64,000 nt of DNA from an uncultured Saprospirales bacterium (GTDB lineage Bacteria; Bacteroidota; Bacteroidia; Chitinophagales; Saprospiraceae): NCBI GenBank assembly GCA_937926355.1, contig CALAZP010000276.1:8094-72093 (forward strand), read 5' to 3'. Made by a program: the position numbers and the translations under genes. Below are positions 6,734 through 15,891 of this stretch, in pieces (the stretch's first letter is position 1; each line of letters opens with the position of its first letter). The notes under the pieces are model-generated. The model worked only from the letters and a program-made list of their open reading frames with translations. It made no database searches and was not told the origin of the DNA.

Positions 6734-8839
6734 ATGAAAATAGGGATAGGAATTCATCAGTCAGATATAGCTTTAGGAGAAGAAATAAAAAATGCCATTA
6801 GTATTGCAAATAATGTGATAGTTGAACTTATCCAAGAAGAAAAGCATTCAAGCGTCAGTAGAAGAATTTTGGAGGGCTATGATTATTGCTTAGTAATATT
6901 TTCTGAAGATTTCCTAAAATCCGTGAATTGCATGGATGGATGTTTGGATTTAATCAACCAAAAAGGACAACAACTCATTCCAATTATTGCCCCCGGAACT
7001 GTTCTAAACAAAGTTACACACATTATAAGGTATATTAATTTTTGGCAAGATCAGTATCTAGAGTTACGTAAAGGGAAAGAGGATACCGAGGAATATCAAA
7101 ACTATCTAAGTACGGTTAGATCTATTTCTACTGAGGTTGGGGAATTTATTCGGATTTTACGAAATTTAGAGTTAATAGATTTTGAGGAGGCTAGAAATTC
7201 CAATTTCGAACAAGTTTTGACATTACTCAATTTAAAGGGATCGCCACCAGTTCCTGGTCAAGACGAAACTCAAACCCAAATTACCCCTCCCCCAGTCCCT
7301 AATCTAGACGAAACTCAATCTGTAAAAGAATCAAAGCCCCCTGAATTAATTGATATAACCCATGACGAATCTGATTATGAAGGTAATGAAAAAGAAACCA
7401 TAAGCTCCTTGATTGAAAAACTTACATTGGATGATGAGAATACAGATTTACTGAATAAATTATCTGAGCGATATGTACAAAAAGGGGAATATGAAAACGC
7501 AAAAATAACTTTAAATAAAATAAAGAATCTTGATCCTTTCTATCCCAATGTTCACTTACAAATTGCCATTCTTGAGTTTCATTTTTTAAGGCAAAATGTG
7601 GGAACAGCTTTAGAACATATTGAAAAAGCAATATTACAAAATGAAAAAGATTCAGAACCTTATTATCAAAAGGGTTTAATTCTCAATGAATTAGGTGCAG
7701 AAGAGGAAAAGATTAGATGGCAATTTGAAAAAGCAATAGAACTAAATTCTAGACATCCTTTTGCAACCTATGAATTGGCATTATCTTATTTGAAAATAGG
7801 AGATATCAAACAAGCAAATAAATATTATAATGAGGCTATTAAAATTAATCCAGAAATAAAAAATAATAAAAATGATAAGGCATTTGCCTTGCCCAAAAAT
7901 CCAGAGGATTCATTAATATTTAATGAAAATATCAAGAAGGCAAACCAATCTGAACAAGGTTCTAATAAAAAAATATCTGATTTTATCAGTGATTTAAAAT
8001 TACAAATAGAACAACTACAACAATTATTAAATCAAACCAATACACAGCAAGATTCTACAAACCCTAATATTGAAAAGGTAGTTCTTATTACTGGAGCTTC
8101 TTCAGGAATTGGTAAAGCTACAGCCATTAGATTAGCCCAAGAAAGATTTGGGAAAATCATAATAACCGGAAGAAGAGAACATAAATTAAAGGAACTCAAG
8201 GAGCAAATTGAAAATCAATTTCCCGACTGTTCAGTCATAATTTCAAATTTCGATATTAGAAATTATGAAGAATTAGAAACAAGCATTCAATCCATTTTAG
8301 AAAAGGAGCCGAGAATAGATGTTCTAATTAATAACGCAGGTAAAGCTAAAGGATTAGCTCCAATTGATAGTGGAAGTTTAGCGCATTGGGAAGAAATGAT
8401 TGATACTAATATTAAAGGGTTATTATACATAACTAGATTGGTTTCTCAACGAATGATTGAACAGAAGAATGGGCATATTTTAAACATTGGATCTACAGCA
8501 GGTAAAGAAGTATACCCATCGGGAAATGTATACTGTGCTACTAAATTTGCAGTAGATGCTTTGACTAAAGCTTTTAGACTAGATTTATATGAACACAATA
8601 TAAGAGTTAGTCAAATCAGTCCAGGACACGTTGAAGAAACCGAGTTTGCCAAAGTAAGATTCGATGGTGATGAAGAAAAGGCCAAAATATATGAAGATTT
8701 TGTTCCATTGAATGCCAGAGATGTAGCCGATTCAATTGCTTATATTCTCACTAGGCCGCCACATGTAAATATTCAAGATATTTTATTAATGGGTACTCAG
8801 CAAGCTGGAGCTTTTAATATCAATAGAAGTGGAAGATAA
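6734..8839 (+). CDS. TIR-like / TPR / short-chain dehydrogenase (YdfG-like) fusion protein
   Basis: Three-part cytoplasmic protein of 701 aa. Residues 1-170 resemble a TIR domain: YDYCLVIFSEDFLKSVNC (50-66), LIPII (81-85), INFW (101-104). The catalytic Glu of TIR NADases would fall at position 69, which is Gly, and the usual N-terminal FISY strand is IGIGIH, so NADase activity is unlikely. Residues 171-190 hold a proline-rich linker repeated with a 15-residue period. Residues about 225-385 contain several TPR-like helical pairs, then a Gln-rich coiled segment. Residues 449-701 are a complete classical SDR: TGASSGIG (453-460), NNAG (533-536), Ser587, Tyr600-x3-Lys604, and PGHVEETEF, as in YdfG-type 3-hydroxy acid dehydrogenases. 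No signal peptide. Stand-alone gene; role unknown. Confidence 0.8.
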   Translation: MKIGIGIHQSDIALGEEIKNAISIANNVIVELIQEEKHSSVSRRILEGYDYCLVIFSEDFLKSVNCMDGCLDLINQKGQQLIPIIAPGTVLNKVTHIIRYINFWQDQYLELRKGKEDTEEYQNYLSTVRSISTEVGEFIRILRNLELIDFEEARNSNFEQVLTLLNLKGSPPVPGQDETQTQITPPPVPNLDETQSVKESKPPELIDITHDESDYEGNEKETISSLIEKLTLDDENTDLLNKLSERYVQKGEYENAKITLNKIKNLDPFYPNVHLQIAILEFHFLRQNVGTALEHIEKAILQNEKDSEPYYQKGLILNELGAEEEKIRWQFEKAIELNSRHPFATYELALSYLKIGDIKQANKYYNEAIKINPEIKNNKNDKAFALPKNPEDSLIFNENIKKANQSEQGSNKKISDFISDLKLQIEQLQQLLNQTNTQQDSTNPNIEKVVLITGASSGIGKATAIRLAQERFGKIIITGRREHKLKELKEQIENQFPDCSVIISNFDIRNYEELETSIQSILEKEPRIDVLINNAGKAKGLAPIDSGSLAHWEEMIDTNIKGLLYITRLVSQRMIEQKNGHILNIGSTAGKEVYPSGNVYCATKFAVDALTKAFRLDLYEHNIRVSQISPGHVEETEFAKVRFDGDEEKAKIYEDFVPLNARDVADSIAYILTRPPHVNIQDILLMGTQQAGAFNINRSGR
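7244..7318 (+). repeat. 45-base-period linker repeat inside the fusion gene
   Basis: Units at 7244-7273 and 7289-7318 encode PPVPGQDETQ and PPVPNLDETQ, exactly 45 bases (15 codons) apart. The last 13 bases of the two units are identical. It looks like an in-frame duplication extending the flexible linker between the TIR-like and TPR parts. Confidence 0.75.
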
Positions 8840-8924
8840 TTGAAGGAATGGTCTTTGAGTAATTTAACCTAAGTTAGATTAATTAAGGCATGTTAGGTAA
8901 ACAATATCCTAAATGAAGTAGGAA

Positions 8925-9395
8925 CTAAATTTTACCTGATATTTGTAATCGCTGTGATTTTCTTTTGGGAGCCTCATCAAACCTTTTTTGCTCAATTTCA
9001 CTAAGAGGGGTGACTGGTGGTATTTTGGCAGGATGTCCATTTTCATCCAGAGCTACAAATGTAAAATAGGCTTGATTACATTTTCTGGGATTGGTACCTG
9101 TAATACTTGCAGCAAAAACCTCTACAAAAATTTCTAAGGAAGTATTAAAGGCTCTAGTAGCAGTAGCCTTAATAGTTACTACCTCCCCTAAATGAATTGC
9201 TTTTTGGAAGGATACTTGATCCACCGAAGCAGTTACTACACTTTTTTCAGCATGTTTGCCCGCACAAATAGCTGAGGCCATATCCATCCAACTTAAAAGA
9301 TTTCCCCCCATCAAATTACCCATGTGATTGGTGTCATTAGGCATAACCAATTGGGTCATTATTGTTTTTGATTCCTCTACTCTTTTAGCTTTCAT
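8925..9395 (-). CDS. Acyl-CoA thioesterase, hotdog fold (YciA/BACH-like)
   Basis: Hydrolyses acyl-CoA esters in the cytoplasm. Single hotdog domain, 156 aa. The family signature is clear: MPNDTNHMGNLMGG (about 18-31), SWMDMASAICAGKH (about 34-47, with the catalytic-type aspartate in WMD), VDQVSFQKAIHLGE, and the tail AYFTFVALDENGHP. It lies two bases downstream of lipB and is probably in the same transcript. The acyl chain specificity cannot be read from sequence. The 85 bases between this gene and the convergent fusion gene contain no clear terminator. Confidence 0.88.
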   Translation of the reverse strand: MKAKRVEESKTIMTQLVMPNDTNHMGNLMGGNLLSWMDMASAICAGKHAEKSVVTASVDQVSFQKAIHLGEVVTIKATATRAFNTSLEIFVEVFAASITGTNPRKCNQAYFTFVALDENGHPAKIPPVTPLSEIEQKRFDEAPKRKSQRLQISGKI

Positions 9396-9397
9396 AT

Positions 9398-10117
9398 TTA
9401 TTCTATTACGGATCGAAATGAAAAAATTTCCTGCAATTGTTGAAGAAGTATTGCCTTAACTTCCTTTAGGGGAATAGATTTTCCAAGTTCCTTTTCTAAT
9501 GATGTTACTCCTATGTGTTTTTCTTGAATCCCACAAGGAATAATATGAGAGAAATGCGAAAGGTCGGTATTAATATTAAATGCAAATCCATGCATGGTAA
9601 CCCATCTGCTTAAATGCACCCCAATTGCACAAATTTTTCTTAATCCATTTTTATTGTCAGCTTCTAGCCAAACCCCAGTATATCCGTCCTCTCTAATTCC
9701 CTTTAAGCCATAAAAATTGAGAGTTTGAATTATGGCTTCTTCCAAATACCTGATATACTTATGAATGTCAGAGAAAAAAAAATCTAAATCAAAAATTGGA
9801 TACCCAACAATTTGACCAGGGCCATGATAGGTGATATCTCCTCCCCTATTAATTTTAAAAAATTTAAAACCCTTATTTTCCATACTTTCCTGGTCTATTA
9901 ACAGGTGATTAACAGAACCTGATTTTCCAAGGGTGTAAACCGGAGGATGCTCACAGAAAAGAAGATGATGAGACTGTATTTTTGGTTTTTTACCTACTTG
10001 AACTATTTTTCGATTTTCAATTTTAGTAGCAATTTTTTCTTTAAATAATTCTTCTTGAATTTGCCAAGCGTCTTCAAATTCAATGATACCTAAGTCTTTA
10101 AAAATCACCCTTTCCAT
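9398..10117 (-). CDS. lipB: Lipoyl(octanoyl) transferase
   Basis: Transfers octanoyl from acyl carrier protein to lipoate-dependent enzymes, the first step of lipoate synthesis. 239 aa, usual length. Family motifs: HLLFCEHPPVYTLGKSG, RGGDITYHGPGQIVGYPI (the glycine-rich acyl-binding loop), and IGVHLSRWVTMHGFAFNIN. The catalytic pair is visible: Cys in IIPCGI and Lys in RKICAIGV. Followed after two bases by the thioesterase gene. lipA is not in the window. Confidence 0.95.
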   Translation of the reverse strand: MERVIFKDLGIIEFEDAWQIQEELFKEKIATKIENRKIVQVGKKPKIQSHHLLFCEHPPVYTLGKSGSVNHLLIDQESMENKGFKFFKINRGGDITYHGPGQIVGYPIFDLDFFFSDIHKYIRYLEEAIIQTLNFYGLKGIREDGYTGVWLEADNKNGLRKICAIGVHLSRWVTMHGFAFNINTDLSHFSHIIPCGIQEKHIGVTSLEKELGKSIPLKEVKAILLQQLQEIFSFRSVIE

Positions 10118-10162
10118 CTAAAAAATTACAATGAAATGATAAATGGCCGAAGCTCAATTACC

Positions 10163-10170
10163 TATATTTG
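10163..10170 (+). promoter_or_regulatory. Possible -7 element for the beta-propeller gene
   Basis: TATATTTG matches the Bacteroidota TAnnTTTG -7 element and ends 17 bases before the ATG at 10188. There is no convincing TTTG at the expected distance upstream, so support is partial. Confidence 0.35.
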
Positions 10171-10187
10171 CGAAAAATTAAATATTA

Positions 10188-11267
10188 ATGAAAAACAGAC
10201 TATTTATACTATTGTTTCAATTGCCATTCATCCTATCAGTCCAACCAAAAATTTATGCACAAAAAATTCCAAATTCATTAAAATATGAGCAGGAAGAACA
10301 TTTTAAAAATGTTAAACAATTAACATTTGGAGGGGACAATGCAGAAGCATATTTCAATAGTGTCGGTACGAAATTAGTTTTCCAAGCTGCCAATCCTTCA
10401 TGGGATGTTCCTTGTGATCAAATATTTATAATGGATGCCGAAAATGGAATTGAAAATACCATACCTTCTAGAATAAGCACAGGAATGGGTAGAACAACTT
10501 GTTCTTTTTTTATGCCTGGTGATGAAACCATCATTTATGCATCCACCCATCACAAAAATAAGGAATGTCCAGAAACACCACGTATGGTCAATGGAAAATA
10601 CGTTTGGGCTGTTTATGCAGACTTTGATATTTTTGTTTCAGACTTGGAAGGAAATATACTCAAGCAATTAACTAATGAACCAGGATACGATGCCGAAGCA
10701 ACATTATCACCAGACGGTTCCAAAATAGTCTTCACTTCAGATAGAACTGGAGATTTGGAACTTTACACCATGGATGTTGATGGCTCTAATGTTACGCAAG
10801 TAACCAGTGGTCTGGGATATGATGGAGGAGCTTTTTTTTCACCAGATGGCCAACAACTTGTTTTTAGAGCATCTAGACCTCAAACCCAAGAAGAAAAGGA
10901 TACCTATAAAGCTTTGTTAGCACAAGGTTTAGTACAACCTTCTGAAATGGAAATATTCGTTTGTGATTTGGACGGAAGTAATTTGCGCCAGATTACCGAT
11001 CTTGGTGGTGCAAACTGGGCACCTTATTTCCATCCATCAGGTAAATCAATTTTATTTTCTTCTAACCATCACTCTCAAGGTGGTAGAATATTCAATATTT
11101 TTTCTATCAATATTGATGGAAGTGGTTTAAAGCAAATTACTTTTGACAATACCTTTGATGCATTTCCAATGTTCTCTAAGGACGGAAAAAAAATGGTGTT
11201 TTCATCTAACCGAAATAATGGGGGAACAAGAGATACAAATGTTTTTATTGCTGATTGGGTGGATTAA
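10188..11267 (+). CDS. Exported TolB-like (PD40) beta-propeller protein
   Basis: Begins with a signal peptide cleaved near IYAQ, then a series of WD40-like PD40 blades typical of the TolB C-terminal propeller: LTFGGDNAEAYFNSVGTKLVF, LSPDGSKIVFTSDRTGDLELYTMD, FSPDGQQLVFRAS, FHPSGKSILFSSN, FSKDGKKMVFSSN (each listed here in shortened form). At 359 aa it lacks the TolB N-terminal domain, so it is not TolB itself. It probably sits in the periplasm or on the outer membrane and binds protein or peptidoglycan, but no specific partner is visible. The next gene encodes a predicted outer-membrane barrel 44 bases downstream. Confidence 0.75.
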   Translation: MKNRLFILLFQLPFILSVQPKIYAQKIPNSLKYEQEEHFKNVKQLTFGGDNAEAYFNSVGTKLVFQAANPSWDVPCDQIFIMDAENGIENTIPSRISTGMGRTTCSFFMPGDETIIYASTHHKNKECPETPRMVNGKYVWAVYADFDIFVSDLEGNILKQLTNEPGYDAEATLSPDGSKIVFTSDRTGDLELYTMDVDGSNVTQVTSGLGYDGGAFFSPDGQQLVFRASRPQTQEEKDTYKALLAQGLVQPSEMEIFVCDLDGSNLRQITDLGGANWAPYFHPSGKSILFSSNHHSQGGRIFNIFSINIDGSGLKQITFDNTFDAFPMFSKDGKKMVFSSNRNNGGTRDTNVFIADWVD

Positions 11268-11311
11268 AAAACTTGACTTTTATCTAGGTTTATAGCAAAT
11301 TAGGGTGTAGA

Positions 11312-12091
11312 ATGAAATATTTTTACATCCTAATTTTAGTTTTGTTTTCTACATCGCATAATATTGCACAAAATTTAGTAGAAACCAGTACAAATGAGGC
11401 AATATCAAATTCTGGCCTTTCTTTAACTACTTTTGATAATTATTATTCTAACCCCTCGGCCTTAGCAGATTTAAAGACGATCAATTTTCAAATTACATTA
11501 AAAAATTTCTATGAATTAGAATCTCTTTTTAGTAAATCTATTGCTATAGGTTTTCCCATAAAAAATCAAAATACATACACCTCAATATATTATAACAGCA
11601 GTGGAACGTCATTTTTTAGAAATCAAAATTTAGGTATAGGAGTTGGTAAAAGGATTTTCAAACAAATTTCTATTGGTGCCAACTTTCAACTAGGAAACCA
11701 AGTAATTGAGGGTTGGTCTACTCCAATTAATTTTAATATTGCAATTGGTTTAATTTACACCGCAAATAATAAAATTAAATACTCATCAGTTTATCGATTT
11801 TCAAGAGATTATTCAGTACTAACTTTTGGAATGGAGTATAAATTATTAAATGATTTAAACTTATACCTTTCAGTAAATAAAGAATTAAAAAGCAATGTAG
11901 AATTCAGATATGGATTAATTTACTCAATTAATAAAATGATAAATATTGGAATAGGTATGGTGCCTTTACGATCAAGTATTACCATGGGTACTACGTTTCT
12001 TTTTAAAGATAATATTGAAATTGGAGTTTCGTTTCAAAAAGATTTATATCTAGGCTATTCCCCAACGGCCACGGTTAAAATTTCATGGTAA
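11312..12091 (+). CDS. Predicted outer-membrane beta-barrel protein (PorV/FadL-like features)
   Basis: Signal peptide ending near NIAQ, then repeated amphipathic beta strands rich in Gly, Asn and aromatic residues, ending in KISW with a terminal aromatic residue as in outer-membrane barrels. YYSNPSALADLK near residue 45 resembles the NPA-type motif at the start of PorV/PorQ and related Bacteroidota barrels. 259 aa. Its stop overlaps the mqnB start as TAATG. No specific function can be assigned; it could be a small transporter or a T9SS accessory protein. Confidence 0.55.
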   Translation: MKYFYILILVLFSTSHNIAQNLVETSTNEAISNSGLSLTTFDNYYSNPSALADLKTINFQITLKNFYELESLFSKSIAIGFPIKNQNTYTSIYYNSSGTSFFRNQNLGIGVGKRIFKQISIGANFQLGNQVIEGWSTPINFNIAIGLIYTANNKIKYSSVYRFSRDYSVLTFGMEYKLLNDLNLYLSVNKELKSNVEFRYGLIYSINKMINIGIGMVPLRSSITMGTTFLFKDNIEIGVSFQKDLYLGYSPTATVKISW

Positions 12092-12708
12092 TGTCAAAAA
12101 TATTATTAGTTTCAGCTACAGAATTTGAAATACAACCCATTCGGAAAAAATTAAAGGAAAATCAAATTTTGATTACTGGTATAGGGGTATATGCAACTGT
12201 ATTTCAATTAATGAAAAAGTTAGCAAATCATCATTTTGATTTAATAATACATGCTGGAGTTGGTGGATCTTTTGACCTTACGGCTTCTTTAGGAAGTGTT
12301 TTCCAAATATCTGCTGAAAGATTTGCAGATATTGGGTATGAAAACTCAGATAGAACCTTTAATGATTTTTTTGGAACAGAATTATTAAAGTTAGATGACC
12401 CACCATTTGAAAATGGATGGATGATTAATCCATTTCAATTAAAGCATCCAGATCTCCCGATGGCAAAAGGTATTACAGTAAATACAGTTAGTGGATGTTC
12501 TGAAACTATCCAACAAAGAGCTACTTATCAGGCACAAATAGAATCAATGGAAGGTGCTGGGTTATTTTTTGTTTGTAAACAACTCAATTTGAAATTCATC
12601 AGTTTGAGGGCTATTTCAAATTATGTAACACCAAGGAACAGAGAAAATTGGGAGTTGAAGAAAGCTATAGCAAACCTAAATAGGACCCTTGATTTATTTC
12701 TTGAATAA
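12091..12708 (+). CDS. mqnB: Futalosine hydrolase
   Basis: Splits the base from futalosine in the alternative (futalosine) menaquinone pathway; a nucleoside-phosphorylase-fold enzyme, 205 aa. Signature regions: HAGVGGSFDL, AERFADIGYE, GITVNTVSGC, and ESMEGAGLFFV where the SMEGA glutamate contacts ribose, then LRAISNYVTPRNRENW. I chose ATG at 12091, which forms TAATG with the previous stop; an ATG six bases upstream is possible. The 3' end overlaps the convergent prmC by 15 bases. The alternative 5'-methylthioadenosine nucleosidase is less likely because the family-specific VTPRNRENW tail is present. Confidence 0.85.
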   Translation: MSKILLVSATEFEIQPIRKKLKENQILITGIGVYATVFQLMKKLANHHFDLIIHAGVGGSFDLTASLGSVFQISAERFADIGYENSDRTFNDFFGTELLKLDDPPFENGWMINPFQLKHPDLPMAKGITVNTVSGCSETIQQRATYQAQIESMEGAGLFFVCKQLNLKFISLRAISNYVTPRNRENWELKKAIANLNRTLDLFLE

Positions 12709-13503
12709 TACCATCCTTGGTTTACCACTCAGGTCATTATACAGATATGAACCCGAGAATTTTTTATAAGTATTTATTAATCTGAGTACTTGATGTGCAT
12801 TGTATTCATTAGACTCAAATAGAACCATTCCGTCTTTTTTCAAAATTCGTTCAGCCAATTTCAAGATTTCCTTGTAGAAAATTAAAACATCGGGGCCATC
12901 CACGAATAATGCAGAATCCGGTTCTCTATTTAAAACGTTTTGTCCCATTCTACCTTTTTCATAAATGGAAATATATGGTGGATTGCTTATAATTAAATCA
13001 TATTGATCAGTCAATTGATTTTGATCATTTTTATCGAGAATATCTAATTGTTGAAATTTAATTCTAGTTTTTAACCATTGAGCATTCTTTTTAGCAACTT
13101 CAAGGGCATCGAAACTTTTATCTAATCCAGTAATTGTGGCATTTGTCTTTTTGCCCAATGTAATTGCTATACATCCACTTCCCGTTCCAATATCCAAAAC
13201 ATTAGCATTAGGAGGAATTAAATTAATTGCCATTTCAACTAGTTCCTCTGTTTCCGGTCTAGGAATTAATACCCTTTCATCTACATAAAAGGTATATTCG
13301 TAAAACCATGCCTTATTAATTAAATATTGGATGGGATAATTTTCAAGGAGTTTGCTCACTAAATATTGAAGCTGTTTTTTTCTCTCAAATAAAGAGGAAT
13401 ATTTTTCCTCAGTATATTCTCTAGCAATTTTGAAAAGGTTTTTACCTTCTCTTAACCCGTAATTCTCAATCAGTTGACCTTCCCAATTAGTATATACATC
13501 CAC
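12694..13503 (-). CDS. prmC: Release factor glutamine methyltransferase
   Basis: N5-methylates the GGQ glutamine of peptide chain release factors using S-adenosylmethionine. 269 aa. N-terminal helical domain, then VLIPRPETEELV, the SAM-binding DIGTGSGCIAI (about 116-126) and the catalytic NPPYIS. The start is GTG at 13503; no ATG occurs in the first 80 residues. Only two bases separate it from the nspC stop, so it probably belongs to the carboxynorspermidine operon. It overlaps mqnB at the 3' end. Confidence 0.93.
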   Translation of the reverse strand: MDVYTNWEGQLIENYGLREGKNLFKIAREYTEEKYSSLFERKKQLQYLVSKLLENYPIQYLINKAWFYEYTFYVDERVLIPRPETEELVEMAINLIPPNANVLDIGTGSGCIAITLGKKTNATITGLDKSFDALEVAKKNAQWLKTRIKFQQLDILDKNDQNQLTDQYDLIISNPPYISIYEKGRMGQNVLNREPDSALFVDGPDVLIFYKEILKLAERILKKDGMVLFESNEYNAHQVLRLINTYKKFSGSYLYNDLSGKPRMVLFKK

Positions 13504-13505
13504 GA

Positions 13506-14633
13506 TTAGGATAGTCTATTTTTAAAGTCTTCAAAAGTAAATTTTCTAAGGCAAGAAAATCCCTCATTTTCAGACCAAGTATAAATAGCTGGATGATTTA
13601 CGCCATTAAACATGGTAGTCTTAACCATGGTATAATGCATCATATCTCTAAAAATAATTTGATTCCCTATTTCCAAAGGTTGCTGAAATCCATAAGGTTC
13701 CATAAAATCTCCAGCTAAACAACTAACTCCGCCAATTCTATATAAATGAGGGAAATCACCAGCTTCAACTATTTCTGGACGGTATGGCATTTCTAAAGTA
13801 TCTGGCATATGTGCAGTAAAAGATACATCCAAAATCGCTGTTTTCAACGACCTCCCATGAACGATATCGAGTACATGTGCCACTAATTCTCCAGTATCCC
13901 AAACCACTGCACTTCCAGGCTCCAAGTAAACCTCGACTTGGTATTGTTTTTTAAATTCTTTAATAGTCTTTATTAAATGATCTACATCGTACCCTTTTTT
14001 TGTCATCAGATGGCCTCCGCCAAAATTTACCCAATTTAATTGAGGAAGAAATCTACCAAATTTTATCGTGAAAGATTTTAAAAGATTTTCGAAAGCTACT
14101 GCACTTGATTCACATAATGTATGCATGTGTAAGCCTTCTATTCCTTTAGGAAGTTCTGATGGGAATTCCTCTTCAAGAATACCAAGCCTTGATTCTGGAT
14201 TTCCTGGATTATATAAATCAGTTTGAACATCAGAATATTCAGGATTGACTCTTAAACCACATGATATTCTACTCTTCAATACCTCATCTTTATATTTTTC
14301 CCACTGATGAATGGAGTTAAAAGTAATGGTACTACTGTATTTTATTATATCCTTTATTTCATAAGGATTAAATGCAGGAGAATAAACATGAGCTTTTTCC
14401 CCCATTTCTTCGTAAATAAGTCGGGATTCATTTAATGAACTAGCAGTGGCACCAGAGAGGTATTCGTTTAATAATGGAAATACTTTCCACATCGAGAATC
14501 CTTTTAATGCAAGAAGAATTTTAGCACCTGATTCTTTTTGAACCCTACTCATTAGTATTAAGTTTCTGCGTAATTTATCGAGATTTAACACAAATGCGGG
14601 ATGCTTTAATGAATGATAGGGAATATTAATCAT
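13506..14633 (-). CDS. nspC: Carboxynorspermidine/carboxyspermidine decarboxylase
   Basis: PLP enzyme of the alanine-racemase fold that decarboxylates carboxynorspermidine or carboxyspermidine, the last step of the aspartate-semialdehyde-based polyamine route. 375 aa. The PLP lysine is Lys44 in LLALKGFSMW; other landmarks are LRVNPEYSDV, HMHTLCES, NFGGGHLMTKKGYD and EPGSAVVWDTGELV. Its ATG overlaps the upstream synthase stop as ATGA (14630-14633), indicating translational coupling. In most Bacteroidota with this pair the product is thought to be spermidine. Confidence 0.93.
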   Translation of the reverse strand: MINIPYHSLKHPAFVLNLDKLRRNLILMSRVQKESGAKILLALKGFSMWKVFPLLNEYLSGATASSLNESRLIYEEMGEKAHVYSPAFNPYEIKDIIKYSSTITFNSIHQWEKYKDEVLKSRISCGLRVNPEYSDVQTDLYNPGNPESRLGILEEEFPSELPKGIEGLHMHTLCESSAVAFENLLKSFTIKFGRFLPQLNWVNFGGGHLMTKKGYDVDHLIKTIKEFKKQYQVEVYLEPGSAVVWDTGELVAHVLDIVHGRSLKTAILDVSFTAHMPDTLEMPYRPEIVEAGDFPHLYRIGGVSCLAGDFMEPYGFQQPLEIGNQIIFRDMMHYTMVKTTMFNGVNHPAIYTWSENEGFSCLRKFTFEDFKNRLS

Positions 14634-15835
14634 AGTTCTAAATCAATATCAATTTCTTCATTCCATGGTAAACCTCTTTCTCCTAATAAATCCAAAAAAG
14701 GATCTGGGTTAAAGTTTTCTACATTCCAAACACCAGGATTTTTCCAAATTCCTTTCAGAAATAACTCAGCACCAAGTGATGCGGGAACCCCTGTGGTGTA
14801 AGAAACGCCTTGAGTTTTTGTCTCATTAAATGCTTTTTCGTGATGACAATTATTCCAGATATAATAAGTTTTAAATCGGCCATCCTTTATTCCCTTAATT
14901 CTACATCCTATAGAGGTTTGTCCAGTATAACCGGATCCCAAGTCTCCTGGGTCAGGTAAAACGGCCTTTAAAAACTCTAAGGGAATAATTTTTTGACCTT
15001 TGAATGTTATAGGTTTGATACCTGCCATTCCAATATTCTGAATAACTCTTAAATGAGTTAAATACTCATCGCCAAAAGTCATCCAAAATCTTGCTCTTTT
15101 GATAGAAGGATAATTCTTTACCAGTGATTCAAGTTCTTCATGATAAATGAGATATGATTTTTTTGGACCTATATCTGGATAATTAATAACTTCAGAAATT
15201 TCATGAGGTTCTGTTTCTACCCACTGCCCATTTTCAAAATACTTACCCTTTTGAGTAATTTCTCTAATGTTAATTTCAGGGTTAAAATTGGTAGCAAAAG
15301 CCTTACCATGATCACCTGCGTTACAATCAACTATATCTAAGTAGTGAATTTCATCAAAAATATGTTTAGCCGCTCTAGCGGTAAAAACACCAGTTACCCC
15401 TGGGTCAAAACCGCAACCTAAAATTGCAGTAAGGCCTTTTTCTTTAAATCTATCATGTAGCTTCCATTGCCAGGAATATTCAAATTTTGCTTCATCTTTG
15501 GGTTCATAATTAGCTGTATCTAAATAATGAACACCAGACTTTAAACAAGCCTCCATAATAGGAAGATCTTGATAGGGAAGTGCGACATTAATAACTATGA
15601 CAGGCTTGAAATTATCCATTAAATCAACCACCTCATTAACTAAGTCTGCGTTGATTTGACTTGTAGAAATAGTTTGATATTTCAATTCCTTTTTAATATC
15701 ATTTGCAATTTCCTTACATTTAGACTCTGTTCTACTAGCGATACATATTTCTGAAAAAATTTGAGGTTGCATGGCACATTTATAGGCCACCACTCTACCC
15801 ACGCCACCAGCTCCAATAATTAAGACTTTTGACAT
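14630..15835 (-). CDS. Carboxynorspermidine/carboxyspermidine synthase (saccharopine dehydrogenase family)
   Basis: Joins aspartate semialdehyde to a diamine with NADPH. The 401 aa protein opens with the Rossmann motif LIIGAGGVGRVVAYKCA and carries ILGCGFDPGVTGVFTARAAKH, DCNAGDHGKAFATNFNPEIN and GVPASLGAELFLKG, the landmarks of the Lys1-like CASDH group. Overlap with nspC on the 3' side supports carboxynorspermidine synthase over saccharopine dehydrogenase. The agmatinase gene is divergent 56 bases upstream; it would supply putrescine. Confidence 0.9.
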   Translation of the reverse strand: MSKVLIIGAGGVGRVVAYKCAMQPQIFSEICIASRTESKCKEIANDIKKELKYQTISTSQINADLVNEVVDLMDNFKPVIVINVALPYQDLPIMEACLKSGVHYLDTANYEPKDEAKFEYSWQWKLHDRFKEKGLTAILGCGFDPGVTGVFTARAAKHIFDEIHYLDIVDCNAGDHGKAFATNFNPEINIREITQKGKYFENGQWVETEPHEISEVINYPDIGPKKSYLIYHEELESLVKNYPSIKRARFWMTFGDEYLTHLRVIQNIGMAGIKPITFKGQKIIPLEFLKAVLPDPGDLGSGYTGQTSIGCRIKGIKDGRFKTYYIWNNCHHEKAFNETKTQGVSYTTGVPASLGAELFLKGIWKNPGVWNVENFNPDPFLDLLGERGLPWNEEIDIDLEL

Positions 15836-15855
15836 TTCTTTTTAATTTTTTTTGC

Positions 15856-15863
15856 CAAAAATA
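15856..15863 (-). promoter_or_regulatory. Possible -7 element for the carboxynorspermidine operon
   Basis: On the minus strand this reads TATTTTTG, matching TAnnTTTG, 20 bases before the ATG at 15835. The upstream -33 region is T-rich (TTG at about 20 bases spacing), so this is a moderate match only. Confidence 0.4.
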
Positions 15864-15891
15864 ACTTTATACCATTTGCAAAACAACAAAA

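Noticed and set aside
8864..8900. Inverted repeat CCTAA/TTAGG in the gap after the fusion gene, considered as a terminator
   Set aside because: Arms of five bases with a spacer of about 20 and no T-run on either side; too weak.
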